Below, piece by piece: positions 1 to 8,216 of a stretch of DNA of 64,000 nt (position 1 is its first letter; each line of letters starts with the position of its first letter). The position numbers were made by a program, and so were the translations under genes. The notes beneath the pieces were generated by a model. The model did no database searches. It was not told where the DNA came from and worked only from the letters and a program-made list of their open reading frames with translations. Source of the DNA: Flavobacterium cheongpyeongense (GTDB taxonomy: Bacteria > Bacteroidota > Bacteroidia > Flavobacteriales > Flavobacteriaceae); the NCBI RefSeq assembly GCF_003202435.1, contig NZ_QJHK01000007.1:1-64000 (forward strand), read 5' to 3'.

Positions 1-108
1 GACTAATAACTCAAATAATATCCTGAAAACTAACCGACATTTGTAATGTAATAATTGCATTGACCCCCAACAGTAAAATTATACTCCAAAAACAAATTTA
101 GTTACTTT

Positions 109-137
109 AAAGCTCCTCGCCCCAGGGAGCTTTTTTA
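109..137 (+). terminator. rho-independent terminator-like hairpin
   Basis: AGCTCC pairs with GGGAGCT around a short loop and is followed by a run of six T on the plus strand. The gene it would end lies left of the window. Seen directly; function inferred. Confidence 0.6.
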
Positions 138-655
138 TTGTCTTTACGAAATCAAATCTTATATCCTGTTTTAACAGAATTGCTATTCAAAAGAAAATTT
201 TGAATCCATATCAATAATAGTACTTTGCTTGGGCAGAAATGAAATTCATGAAGCCAAAATAAAACTATAAAAAAGTGAATAATCCTTCAATGTAAAAATA
301 AAAGCTTTTAAATCTCAATTCAGAGGTGTAAGGAATGTGGCTTTTTACTTTTAGACTCACTAATATGTGTACTTAATTTTGATCCATCCACTTTTATACT
401 AATCCATTATATTATTATTTTACAATTAGTTCTATTGTAAAAATAAAAATGTCTATCTGCCATTAATTCCATTCATTAAAAGCTTACAATCCTAAATGGT
501 TTTCACAAATTTTATATTGTTTATTCTTTGTATCACTACGCGCTTGCAAGCTCAATTTTTCATGAAAAACACAAATTATATGCAGTAATACATTATAGTC
601 TGGAGATGAATTACGGGTAGTGATGAAATAAAATAGTATCAGTAATATCTATAAC

Positions 656-725
656 AAAAAAAAGTGCAACTCTTCATAAATGAATTACTGCACTTTTCAA
701 AAAAATATCAAGTAGAATAAACTAT
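656..725. repeat. terminator-like repeat, copy A
   Basis: The hairpin AAAAGTGCA (660-668) / TGCACTTTT (689-697) has A and T runs on both sides, so it could act on either strand. The whole stretch, including the trailing AATCAAGTA-like segment, recurs nearly unchanged at 3324-3396. The two copies flank the toxin-antitoxin and ParA genes as direct repeats. Confidence 0.6.
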
Positions 726-832
726 ACCAATAGTAGATTAGGCTTTTTGTACTTGTTGTTTTTTCATTCTTCATAGATCATAAACTACTTCGAGTCGATT
801 TATTTATTGGCTTTAATCTTTTTTTACCTCCA

Positions 833-885
833 TAAAACAAAAAAGCTACAGCGTTTTTAATTGCTGCAGCTTGTTGAAACTTTAT
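833..885 (-). terminator. terminator-like repeat, copy C, downstream of the toxin
   Basis: The sequence AAAGCTACAGCG followed by a T-rich loop and GCTGCAGCTT folds into a stem, with T runs after it on the minus strand. It lies just past the end of the toxin frame. A closely similar copy sits at 1564-1617, so two neighbouring minus-strand operons appear to end in related hairpins. Confidence 0.6.
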
Positions 886-927
886 TTTATACTTTGAAAA
901 TCAGCTATTTTACCGAATTACAACTCA

Positions 928-1227
928 TTATTTATTTTTATTTAGGTTTTGTCTAGTATCAAAAACTCTATTGATATAAATTTTTGTTTTACCTTCTCGA
1001 TAGGTTATTTTACAATGATGGTGAATTAACTTTCTATACTCATACTTCAAATGAACAAAATCTTCATCAACAGCACCTATTTCTTTAAAATTATAATTTT
1101 CTAAAACCTCTGTACTTTCTCTTAATTCTGTAGCAATTACAATCGCTTTATTAAATCCATAAAGCATGGCATTAAATCTAGTAACTTTTTCTAAATCCTT
1201 TAGAGCTCTGGAAGTCCAATAAACGGG
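928..1227 (-). pseudogene. ParE/RelE-type toxin without a start codon
   Basis: The open frame reads as a complete RelE/ParE-family toxin of about 100 codons. The N-terminal part VYWTSRALKDLEKV (1180-1224) and the C-terminal strand KIYINRVFDTRQN are typical of Bacteroidota ParE-like toxins, which act as mRNA interferases or gyrase poisons. No ATG, GTG or TTG exists in frame upstream of the domain: the frame opens with TAA-CCC-GTT-TAT. The first ATG (1165-1167) lies 20 codons inside the fold and would remove the first helix. The antitoxin gene ends a few bases upstream, as in an intact TA operon. I infer that the start was lost by a small mutation, leaving a dead toxin beside an intact antitoxin. 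Initiation at an unusual codon or at the internal ATG cannot be excluded. Confidence 0.6.
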
Positions 1228-1232
1228 TTATA

Positions 1233-1442
1233 TTATTCCTTCCAACTTTCAATCATTTTTTGCACCTCAATTTGACTATAAATTTTGCCTGCTTTTATGT
1301 CCTCTTCAGATTCAGCAATCATCTTATCTTTTTTTATTTGAACACTATATGCTTTTGCCATTTCATAGAACATTTTAACGAATTTTTCGTCTCCTTCGTT
1401 AATAAGCTGATGCAGCTCTTGTTTTAATTCCAATGTACTCAT
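1233..1442 (-). CDS. small antitoxin of a type II toxin-antitoxin pair
   Basis: This is a 69-residue, charged, mostly helical protein beginning MSTLELKQELHQLI. That opening is common to small Bacteroidota antitoxins placed directly before ParE/RelE toxins. The last third (EEDIKAGKIYSQIEVQKM) resembles the toxin-binding tail of such proteins. It stops at 1233-1235, a few bases before the toxin frame, so the two would be co-transcribed with the antitoxin first. Its role would be to bind and neutralise the toxin and to repress its own promoter. The partner gene has lost its start codon, so the antitoxin may now be without a local target. The family assignment rests on size, context and the N-terminal motif only. 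Confidence 0.65.
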   Translation of the reverse strand: MSTLELKQELHQLINEGDEKFVKMFYEMAKAYSVQIKKDKMIAESEEDIKAGKIYSQIEVQKMIESWKE

Positions 1443-1563
1443 AATAATAGTGTTTTTAATTCTCTCACAAATTTACAAATTCTATTTCATAATTTTTATT
1501 CTATTGAATGAAAGTTGATTGTAGACTCTTGCAGGCTTTTAAAATGCTATTATTTCTGATTTT

Positions 1564-1617
1564 ATAAAACAAAAAAGCTACAGCGTTTTTATTGCTCTAG
1601 CTTTTTTGAAATTTTTA
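1564..1617 (-). terminator. terminator-like repeat, copy D, after the ParA operon
   Basis: AAAGCTACAGCG and CTCTAGCTTTTTT flank a T-rich loop. The segment matches copy C at 833-885 over about 50 bases. It lies about 45 bases past the end of the ParA-partner gene and most likely terminates that operon on the minus strand. Confidence 0.6.
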
Positions 1618-1661
1618 TTGTTTGCTCTTGTTTGTTATTACACTTAAAAGGTTGTCAAATT

Positions 1662-2090
1662 TTAAATATTGTCTTTAAAATCAGATCTTGATGAATCAGA
1701 CTTTCCTTGAATTGCTTCTGAGCGCAAACGAAAACCTATTGTGGCTTCAATAATCTTTTGTTTTAATTTTTCTAAATTATCTTTTTTAGTATGGGGATAA
1801 TCTAATTTTCGTAAAATTTCTTCTAAAGATAATCTAGAAATAAAAAGTGAATCCAAATATTTCATTGCTTCATCACGCTCACCAACAGTATTTAAAAAGT
1901 CAATTATTTCAGTTGTAGAAAAGGTGATAGAATCTTTTTTTTGCTTTAAATTTTGTTTTTTCTCAATTAAATCAAATTGAATTACTAAATCACCATTTTC
2001 TATTTTAGCTATTTCTTCATCAGAAAGCTTTTTTAAGAAGGACAGACAATATTCCATTACCTGTAAATAAGGGGAGATTTTTTTTTTCAT
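1662..2090 (-). CDS. hypothetical partner of ParA-like ATPase
   Basis: This is a 142-residue charged, mainly helical protein with no family I recognise. The N-terminal half has a short strand (LVIQFDLIEKKQ) and the C-terminal half is lysine-rich (KLKQKIIEATIGFRLRSEA). It starts one base after the ParA stop codon, so translation is probably coupled. In ParA operons the second gene usually encodes the DNA-binding partner that contacts the centromere-like site and stimulates the ATPase. That role fits the size and position but no DNA-binding motif is visible, so it is inference. No signal peptide or membrane segment is present. Confidence 0.6.
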   Translation of the reverse strand: MKKKISPYLQVMEYCLSFLKKLSDEEIAKIENGDLVIQFDLIEKKQNLKQKKDSITFSTTEIIDFLNTVGERDEAMKYLDSLFISRLSLEEILRKLDYPHTKKDNLEKLKQKIIEATIGFRLRSEAIQGKSDSSRSDFKDNI

Positions 2091-2091
2091 T

Positions 2092-2997
2092 TTATAATGC
2101 TAGATTTTCAAATTCATCGACAAAATCTTTAATTTCTTCGGTAATATCATCACGATTAGTATATTGTAACACAACAGGTACTCCATACTGTGGAGCATCC
2201 GCAAATAATGTTTTATTTTCCCGTATGACGCTTGTAAATACATTAATACCTAACTTTTTAGTCTGCGCTATAAATGGTCTTTGAGCAGAAATTGGCTTAC
2301 CTCCATAAATTTGAATCATTGTAAAAATTACTCCAAGGATTTGCGGCTTTATTAATTCTAATTCCTCATCATCTTCAACTTCGCGATAATCATTGTACTC
2401 TTTTACTAAAGAATTTAGGCTTTTTTGTAAATAATCAATTCCCATTGTAGATAAATAATCTGGTTTTGCTGGAATTAAAATTGAATTGCTTGCTACTATC
2501 GCATTTTTAGTTACAATATTGAAATTGGGAGGACAATCAATTAATATAATATCATATTCTGTTTCTAACGATTCTATACCTTCAATAAGTTTTCTATGTA
2601 CCTTTAGAAAATTTTGTTTAGTTTGTTGAAGATTAGCTCCTCCTAATAAAGTTGCTAATTCTAAATCCACATTAATCAATTCCAAGTGTGAGGCAATTAA
2701 ATGCAATTTCCCTTCTTCAATTAAATAATCATTAACTTTTAAATTATCTATTATCAAACTATTGAAATCAATCGTTGATTTCCGAGAAGGTTTGAACCAA
2801 TTTTTGATAGTTTTTGAACTTGATAAATCGTTTAACCAATATTCCGGTGTAACAAATGAGAACGTTAAACTTGCTTGAGGATCTAAATCAATTGCTAAAA
2901 CTTTATATCCTTTGGATGCCAATTGGCTAGCCAAATTAGCAGTTATAGTAGTTTTCCCTACCCCTCCTTTGTAATTGATAACTGAAATAATCTCCAT
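2092..2997 (-). CDS. ParA/Soj-family ATPase
   Basis: This is a 301-residue Walker-type partition ATPase. The deviant Walker A motif KGGVGKTT is at residues 10-17, DLDPQASL (Walker A') near residue 38, and the Walker B segment IILIDCPPN near residue 150. Such proteins bind DNA non-specifically when ATP-loaded and move plasmids, chromosomal origins or protein cargo. The length is normal. It is the first gene of a two-gene minus-strand operon and no ParB homologue follows. It lies in a small accessory patch between terminator repeats, so it probably derives from a plasmid or integrated element rather than being the chromosomal ParA. I cannot name the cargo. Confidence 0.85.
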   Translation of the reverse strand: MEIISVINYKGGVGKTTITANLASQLASKGYKVLAIDLDPQASLTFSFVTPEYWLNDLSSSKTIKNWFKPSRKSTIDFNSLIIDNLKVNDYLIEEGKLHLIASHLELINVDLELATLLGGANLQQTKQNFLKVHRKLIEGIESLETEYDIILIDCPPNFNIVTKNAIVASNSILIPAKPDYLSTMGIDYLQKSLNSLVKEYNDYREVEDDEELELIKPQILGVIFTMIQIYGGKPISAQRPFIAQTKKLGINVFTSVIRENKTLFADAPQYGVPVVLQYTNRDDITEEIKDFVDEFENLAL

Positions 2998-3192
2998 AAA
3001 TTTTATTTGATATTATTATTAACTTTAAATGAAACTAGATTTTACTATTTTAAAGGCTAGTCATACAAAAGTAGTAAACAATGAAGTTAATAACTGTTTT
3101 CAAACCATTAAAATATTTAACTGATTTAACATCAAAACAATAACTAAATTTATCCATATTATATGAATTCATATTTTAAATAACATAAAACC

Positions 3193-3230
3193 AAAAAAGC
3201 CCAAGAACTAATTTCCTTGGGTTTTTGCTT
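3193..3230. terminator. terminator-like hairpin
   Basis: CCCAAG (3200-3205) pairs with CTTGGG (3216-3221). A runs lie on the left and T runs on the right, so it can act in either direction. It sits downstream of the YeiH gene on the minus strand. Confidence 0.5.
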
Positions 3231-3323
3231 TTTATTTCTTTCCAGAAGGTTTCTATAAAAACATCCACATCATAGGTTACAAAACCGCCTTTACTTTGTA
3301 TTAGATAAAAAACTAATTAACCG

Positions 3324-3396
3324 AAAAAAAAGTGCAGCTCTTCAAAAATGAATTACTGCACTTTTCAAAAAAAAAAAATCAAGTAAAATAAACTAA
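3324..3396. repeat. terminator-like repeat, copy B
   Basis: This is the second copy of the repeat at 656-725. It has the stem AAAAGTGCAG / CTGCACTTTT and the same trailing AATCAAGTA/AAATAAACTA segment. It lies downstream of the sulfatase locus on the minus strand. Confidence 0.6.
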
Positions 3397-3543
3397 CCAA
3401 ATCTAAACATGCAACAGGAAATTTTGACTTCCTGTCTTTCTATTTTTTATTTAATAAAATATTTACAGCAGAACATTAAAAGTTAACAACTGTTTTTCAG
3501 CTTATTATATTTTTCAAAATTATTCCGGCATGTATACTCCTAA

Positions 3544-4806
3544 TCATTTGCCAAACAACAAAAAAGCAATGATAAGCGTGATAATAATATTGAACAGCTG
3601 TGCCATCAAAAAAGCATACAATGGTTTTTTACTATTGTTACTGAACAAATCTTTGAAATTGGTTTCTAACCCAATACTGGTAAAAGCCAGCGCGAACCAA
3701 AGTCCTTGCAGATTCTTCAAACTATCCTTAACTGCATCTCTTGTTTCAGCTTGAATCAGGAAAGAAAAAACCAAAGAAGCCACAATAAAACCAATCACAA
3801 ACTTGGGGAAACGCTCCCAAATAACTCCCAGAGTTGGCTTCGATTCCAGAGCTTCCGAAGATTTATTATGAGTATAAGTCCAATAAACCGATATTGCAAA
3901 AGCAGCTAATCCTAACAATACATTCTGCGAGAATTTGACAATCGTGCTAATCTTCAAAGCAGTTTCTCCGACCAATGAACCCGAAGCCACAACTGCCCCC
4001 GAAGTATCTATACTGCCTCCCAGCCAGGCTCCTGTTACTTCTTCTGGAAAGTTGAAATGCCTGGCAATAATCGGCATAAAAATCATCATTGGAATGGCTG
4101 TTACCAACACCATCGAAATTACATAAGAAAGCTTTTTTGAATCTCCTTTTATCGCACCAGATGTTGCAATTGCTGCAGAAACACCGCAAATAGAAACAGC
4201 ACTGGAAATCATTAAGGCTAATTCCTCATCTACTTTTAACTTTCTGCAGACCCAAAAAGCAAAATACCAAACTGATAAAACAACTACTAGAGCCTGAATA
4301 AGTCCTAGAGAACCCGCCTTTAGTATATCCGAAAATATAACACTGGTTCCTAATAACACCAATCCGATTTTTACAAAAATTTCGGTTGAAAGTGCCGTAC
4401 GAAACCATTCCGGGAGCTTGAAAAAATTGCCTATAGACAAGCCTATAATCAAACTAAAAATAACCGCCTCCAGATTGAGTCCCTTGATTACCGTATTCCC
4501 GGCAATAATCAATGCCACAACTGTTAACGCAAACACAATAGGAAAGCCCAATAAAAATTTTTTAACCGATTTTCCTACCAAAAAAACACCTAAAATCCCA
4601 ATGCCTAAAAGGTAAATGAATTCCAGAAAAAGTTCTTTTATGTTCGTAATACTGAATACGTCATTTAGTAAATCTGTGCCATTTGACCACTTGAATACAG
4701 GAACCGAAGGCAGGTAAATAAAAAGCGAGATTCCAATTATCAAGAACCCTAATAGCACTACCGTCCAATCTTCGTGAATGCTAAATTGTTTTGTTTTTGA
4801 TGACAT
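3544..4806 (-). CDS. YeiH-family putative sulfate/sulfite exporter
   Basis: This is a 420-residue polytopic inner-membrane protein of the YeiH/UPF0324 family, annotated generally as putative sulfate exporters. About ten hydrophobic segments are visible. Family-typical stretches are SICGVSAAIATSGAI near residue 205 and GSIDTSGAVVASGS near residue 265. The substrate is not proven for most members; export of sulfate, sulfite or organosulfur anions is the usual suggestion. It is the last gene of the sulfatase locus, 25 bases after the formylglycine-generating enzyme gene and on the same strand. That position fits removal of sulfate or sulfite set free by the two sulfatases. Confidence 0.8.
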   Translation of the reverse strand: MSSKTKQFSIHEDWTVVLLGFLIIGISLFIYLPSVPVFKWSNGTDLLNDVFSITNIKELFLEFIYLLGIGILGVFLVGKSVKKFLLGFPIVFALTVVALIIAGNTVIKGLNLEAVIFSLIIGLSIGNFFKLPEWFRTALSTEIFVKIGLVLLGTSVIFSDILKAGSLGLIQALVVVLSVWYFAFWVCRKLKVDEELALMISSAVSICGVSAAIATSGAIKGDSKKLSYVISMVLVTAIPMMIFMPIIARHFNFPEEVTGAWLGGSIDTSGAVVASGSLVGETALKISTIVKFSQNVLLGLAAFAISVYWTYTHNKSSEALESKPTLGVIWERFPKFVIGFIVASLVFSFLIQAETRDAVKDSLKNLQGLWFALAFTSIGLETNFKDLFSNNSKKPLYAFLMAQLFNIIITLIIAFLLFGK

Positions 4807-4831
4807 ATTAAATTACTGTTTTTAACTTTAA

Positions 4832-5911
4832 TTATTTATCCTTCACACATCTAAATCCCAAGTGATTACAGGCACTTGTTGTTTCTCCTTTTCCACGGCT
4901 TCCAGCTACATATCGGATGCAATATTGGTCGCTGCAGAGATAAGAACCTCCTCTTTGAACATGTTTTTCTACTCCCGGTTCCTCGGGATCATTGCTGGTA
5001 GAAGGTCCTTTTGGATTATCATTGGCACTGATTTTATAATAATCATCACGATACAAATCATTGCACCATTCCCATACATTTCCTTCCATATCATAAATAC
5101 CAAAAGGATTTTTAGGAAAAGATTTTACTGGAGCTGCACCAGCAAAACCGTCTTCGGCTGTATTATTATTGGGGAAAGTTCCCTGAAAAATATTAGCAGC
5201 CCATTTCCCGTTTGGCTTCAGCTCCGAACCCCAATAATATTTGGAAGGTGTTCTTCCGGCTCTAGCTGCAAATTCCCATTCCGCCTCAGTTGGAAGACGC
5301 TTTCCTGCCCATTCCGCATAAGCTTTTGCATCTAAATAACTGATTTGAACCACAGGATTGTTCTCTAAACCAACAATATTGCTTTCAGGTCCCGATGGAT
5401 GCTGCCAGCTGGCTCCCGGCACATATTGCCACCATTGCTGGATGTTGTCTAATGCTACTTTCTCTGTTGGAGGCACAAATACAGCCGAACCCGGGACTAA
5501 ATTTTCAAGCGGTACACCCGGGTAATCTTTTGGGTCTAATGGTCTTTCGGCAATTGTAACATAATTGGTTGCTTTCACAAAAGCGGCAAATTGAGCATTT
5601 GTCACCTCGTGTTCATCAATCCAATAGCCATTTACACGCACTTTGTGAATAGGTTTTGCATCCGGATAATCATTGGTTCCCATATTGAATTCTCCACCCT
5701 CGACCCAAACCATTCCATTGGTTGAAGTGTTATTTTCTTTAGATTTTTTCTCTATTGATTGCAACAATAAAGTTTTTTTTGAGTTATTTGCCTTGCACAT
5801 GGCTTCACAACTTGTGGTATTTAAGGTTGTATCTGTATTTTTTTGCCCAAAAGCAACATATCTATTTGATAAAATAAGGGCAACAATTAAACTAATTATT
5901 TTTATTTTCAT
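4832..5911 (-). CDS. formylglycine-generating enzyme (sulfatase activator)
   Basis: This is a secreted SUMF1/FGE-family protein. It converts the cysteine of C-x-P-x-R in sulfatases to formylglycine, using oxygen and copper. I start it at the ATG at 5909-5911, giving 359 residues, because a signal peptide follows directly (KIKIISLIVALILS). An upstream ATG at 5947 would add twelve basic residues. FGE-sulfatase hallmarks include VWVEGGEFNMG, WAGKRLPTEAEWE and GNVWEWCNDLY. The two catalytic copper-binding cysteines are present in GGSYLCSDQYCIRY (Cys326 and Cys331) and the domain closes with NHLGFRC. It is the probable activator of the sulfatases at 8217 and 10413, both of which carry the target cysteine, and all are likely exported. 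Confidence 0.88.
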   Translation of the reverse strand: MKIKIISLIVALILSNRYVAFGQKNTDTTLNTTSCEAMCKANNSKKTLLLQSIEKKSKENNTSTNGMVWVEGGEFNMGTNDYPDAKPIHKVRVNGYWIDEHEVTNAQFAAFVKATNYVTIAERPLDPKDYPGVPLENLVPGSAVFVPPTEKVALDNIQQWWQYVPGASWQHPSGPESNIVGLENNPVVQISYLDAKAYAEWAGKRLPTEAEWEFAARAGRTPSKYYWGSELKPNGKWAANIFQGTFPNNNTAEDGFAGAAPVKSFPKNPFGIYDMEGNVWEWCNDLYRDDYYKISANDNPKGPSTSNDPEEPGVEKHVQRGGSYLCSDQYCIRYVAGSRGKGETTSACNHLGFRCVKDK

Positions 5912-6229
5912 CTTTTTTTGATAATTTTTTTTCCTACGGTACCTCAAGGATAGCTGATTTTTATTCGATTCAAATTTTCAAATTTCTTTTTCAAAATAAA
6001 ATACTACTAATTTGATAGAACAAATATATTTTAAAAATTATAACTACCAAATTTTGGTTTGTATTATTTTTAATTCTAAAATAGTCCAAAAAATCATTAT
6101 CCTATTTAAAGCATTAAAATACAACAACTTAAGCAGGGGGAATATTTTTAAAAAAAAGAGAGTCCATATCATTACAATATGAAATCCCTTTTCAGACAAA
6201 AGAATATTTTAAATCCAGTAATTAGAGTA

Positions 6230-6954
6230 TTATTTTTGGGCTAAAGCCAAATCTACCTCTTTTTTTAAACTGGTTAAACCGTCTTTTTTGAAAATAATTT
6301 TACCGTTTTGATATAAAATCAAGGTTGGAAAAACAGTAATCGTTTTTAAGTCGGCTATCACTTGCGGGCTTTCTTCTAAATCAATTTCGATGATTTTTAA
6401 ATTAGCTCCATATTCCGCTCTGATCGTTTCTAAAACAGGTTTCACTTTTTTGCAGGCACCACAATATCTGGAACCAATATCTACCAAAACTGTATTGTTG
6501 TCAGCAATGATTTTATTGTATTCTGCCAAGGTTAATCTGCTTTTCAAATTGGTATAAAAAGGCTTTCCTGATCCTATCCAGGCAGCAATACCTCCTCTTA
6601 AATCGTATACATCTGAAAAACCGGTTTTTAATAATTCTCTGACCAATTCACCGCTTCTCCCCGCACCAATCGAATAGATCAATACAGGTTTTGATTGATC
6701 CAATGTTGCTACATATTTGGCATAATTTTCAGTTGCCAAATTAAAATTAACCGCACCTTCGATATGATTTAAGGCAAACTCTTCGGGACTTCGGGCATCA
6801 ATAATCTGTGGTTTTTTTTGACTTTTTATCTTGGCGTAAAAGTATCTACTTTTAAAGTAAACACATTCTGATTTTGCGAAAAGCCAGCAATTGTAACTAA
6901 AAATACAATTACTGTTATTCTATTTTTGAATGATTTAAGACTGAACAGGTTCAT
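6230..6954 (-). pseudogene. rhodanese-thioredoxin fusion protein, frameshifted
   Basis: The downstream frame encodes a rhodanese-like domain (QIIDARSPEEFALNHIEG to DLRGGIAAWIG) followed by a thioredoxin domain with CxxC in SRYCGACKKVKP. The signal peptide lies in another frame, starting with ATG at 6952-6954 and reading FLVTIAGFSQNQNVFTLKV. The frames join if one T is added to the four-T run (A run 6838-6841 on the plus strand), giving KVDTFYAKIKSQ. As sequenced, the first frame stops soon after. The rhodanese loop reads SIGAGRSG and lacks the usual catalytic cysteine, so the domain may only bind. The 5' end overlaps the hydroxylase gene by about 20 bases. The break is a true frameshift, a sequencing error in a homopolymer, or slippage. 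An intact protein would handle periplasmic thiols or sulfur in the sulfatase locus. Confidence 0.7.
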
Positions 6955-7993
6955 ATACATTTTGTTTTACGGTTTCAGTATTTTTACTTTTAGAAATTGG
7001 AATCGACAGAACGCCTTCAGCCAATGGACTTCCTTCTTTTTTAGATTTGAATATTGGCCAAAGAAACTGTGCATACCATTCTTCACCTTTGTATGTTTTA
7101 GTTCCGTATGATTCAGGGAATTTACGAGTGATTAAACCCGTTCCGAAAATCACATCCCATAAGAAAAACATATTTCCGAAATTGCCTTTAAAATGTCCAA
7201 CGCCATCCCCGCTAGTATCCGCATGATGTGCATGATGCGTAGCCGGAGTAGAAATAAAACGCTCCAAAACCCAAGCGACAGGATGCAATACTTTGTATTT
7301 GTAAAACGGTTTGTCCCAAGCAAGACTAGAGTGTGCTGCTAGAGTGATGGTGCTTTTTATCACGGTAACAAACAAAGCCGGCAGCCCTAACCCTAAAAAC
7401 GTCAATGCTGCTGTCAAATAAATCTGAGAAAAAAAAACGGTGTAAATAAAGTTTTGTCTCGAAGCCATTGCCATTCCCATATACGGAGCCGAATGATGTG
7501 TTCTATGAAAACGCCATAAAAAAGGCACTTGGTGGTGCAGACGGTGGTACCAATATTGGGTTAAATCATCGGCTATTGCAATCAGGAAAAAACCTCCCCA
7601 AAACGGAACCCAAGATAATGTATTGGCAAGATTAGGAATTAAATATGGTAATGCTGTTAAGCTAAAAAAAGTGATTACCGGAGGCAAAAGCAATTTTGGA
7701 GCCAAAAAACAAATAATATCAATTTTGCGTTCCGTGCCAGTCCATTGATCGTCATATAAACCTGCTGCAAATTCAACTGCTCCCAAAATCAGCATAAAAA
7801 CGATTAATCCCCAAGTGCGGATATTCTCGAATGCAGGTTTTGCAAATTCCAAAAATGACGGTAACGAAATGTGTGATTCTGCTATGATACCGTTACTCAG
7901 TCTAAAATAAAGATAAATTGCCAATACCGGCAAACTATAAATGAAAAGACTTATGCCCAAGTCTCTTGTTAGTTTTTTTTGATCTAATGCCAT
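6935..7993 (-). CDS. sterol desaturase/fatty acid hydroxylase family membrane protein
   Basis: This is a 352-residue integral membrane di-iron oxygenase. The histidine boxes are in order and well spaced: HRLHH (150-154), HRTHH (163-167) and HHAHH (253-257), among several hydrophobic segments. The family hydroxylates or desaturates lipids, sterols or alkyl chains with oxygen and reductant at the membrane. It lies between two sulfatase genes and the rhodanese-thioredoxin gene on the same strand, probably in one operon. Its substrate is not evident; modification of an alkyl or sterol moiety of a sulfated compound is a guess from context. Its 3' end overlaps the start of the frameshifted rhodanese gene. 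Confidence 0.85.
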   Translation of the reverse strand: MALDQKKLTRDLGISLFIYSLPVLAIYLYFRLSNGIIAESHISLPSFLEFAKPAFENIRTWGLIVFMLILGAVEFAAGLYDDQWTGTERKIDIICFLAPKLLLPPVITFFSLTALPYLIPNLANTLSWVPFWGGFFLIAIADDLTQYWYHRLHHQVPFLWRFHRTHHSAPYMGMAMASRQNFIYTVFFSQIYLTAALTFLGLGLPALFVTVIKSTITLAAHSSLAWDKPFYKYKVLHPVAWVLERFISTPATHHAHHADTSGDGVGHFKGNFGNMFFLWDVIFGTGLITRKFPESYGTKTYKGEEWYAQFLWPIFKSKKEGSPLAEGVLSIPISKSKNTETVKQNVYEPVQS

Positions 7994-7999
7994 GATTTC

Positions 8000-8119
8000 T
8001 TATTTTAAAATTTGATTTACTAATGCTAAACCTCCAGCCAAAATAACCAGCGGTATTAAAAACACGATTATCCCAACGACAATCTTTTTCCCGATTAATT
8101 GAAAATCTATTAGTTTCAT
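8000..8119 (-). CDS. 39-residue single-span membrane protein
   Basis: A short frame starting MKLIDFQLIGKKIVVG has a single hydrophobic helix (IIVFLIPLVILAGGLAL) and a short polar tail ending QILK. It fits the gap between the first sulfatase and the hydroxylase, ending seven bases before the hydroxylase start, and has a clear positive-inside pattern (KK before the helix). Small one-span proteins often act as subunits or stabilisers of membrane enzymes, so association with the hydroxylase is possible. I do not recognise a family. It is called on layout and composition only. Confidence 0.5.
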   Translation of the reverse strand: MKLIDFQLIGKKIVVGIIVFLIPLVILAGGLALVNQILK

Positions 8120-8216
8120 ATTTGTTTTTTATTAAGTAATTAGCGCTTAGTGATCAGTTTTTTGCAGTTTGATTAGACAAACTAATCACTCTACTATTCA
8201 CTAAGCACTAACTTTA

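Larger units (their letters stand above)
1..927. other. intergenic stretch without a supportable gene
   Basis: No reading frame here looks like a protein I can defend. It is very AT-rich and holds a short hairpin at 109-137 and two terminator-like repeats at 656-725 and 833-885, listed separately. A minus-strand frame around 315-395 reads briefly like coding sequence but is stop-bounded and lacks a start, so I do not call it. Confidence 0.6.
2998..3543. other. intergenic region with terminator hairpins
   Basis: No gene is supportable here. It contains the presumed promoter region of the ParA operon (about 2998-3120), a hairpin at 3193-3230, terminator-like repeat copy B at 3324-3396, and a small inverted repeat ACAGGAA/TTCCTGT at 3414-3435. 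Confidence 0.6.

Noticed and set aside
315..395. possible gene remnant on the minus strand
   Set aside because: A 26-codon stretch reads coding-like but has stops on both sides and no recognisable family.
4862..5335. 157-codon plus-strand frame
   Set aside because: It lies entirely opposite the formylglycine-generating enzyme gene, whose motifs are unmistakable; the composition is that of an antisense shadow.
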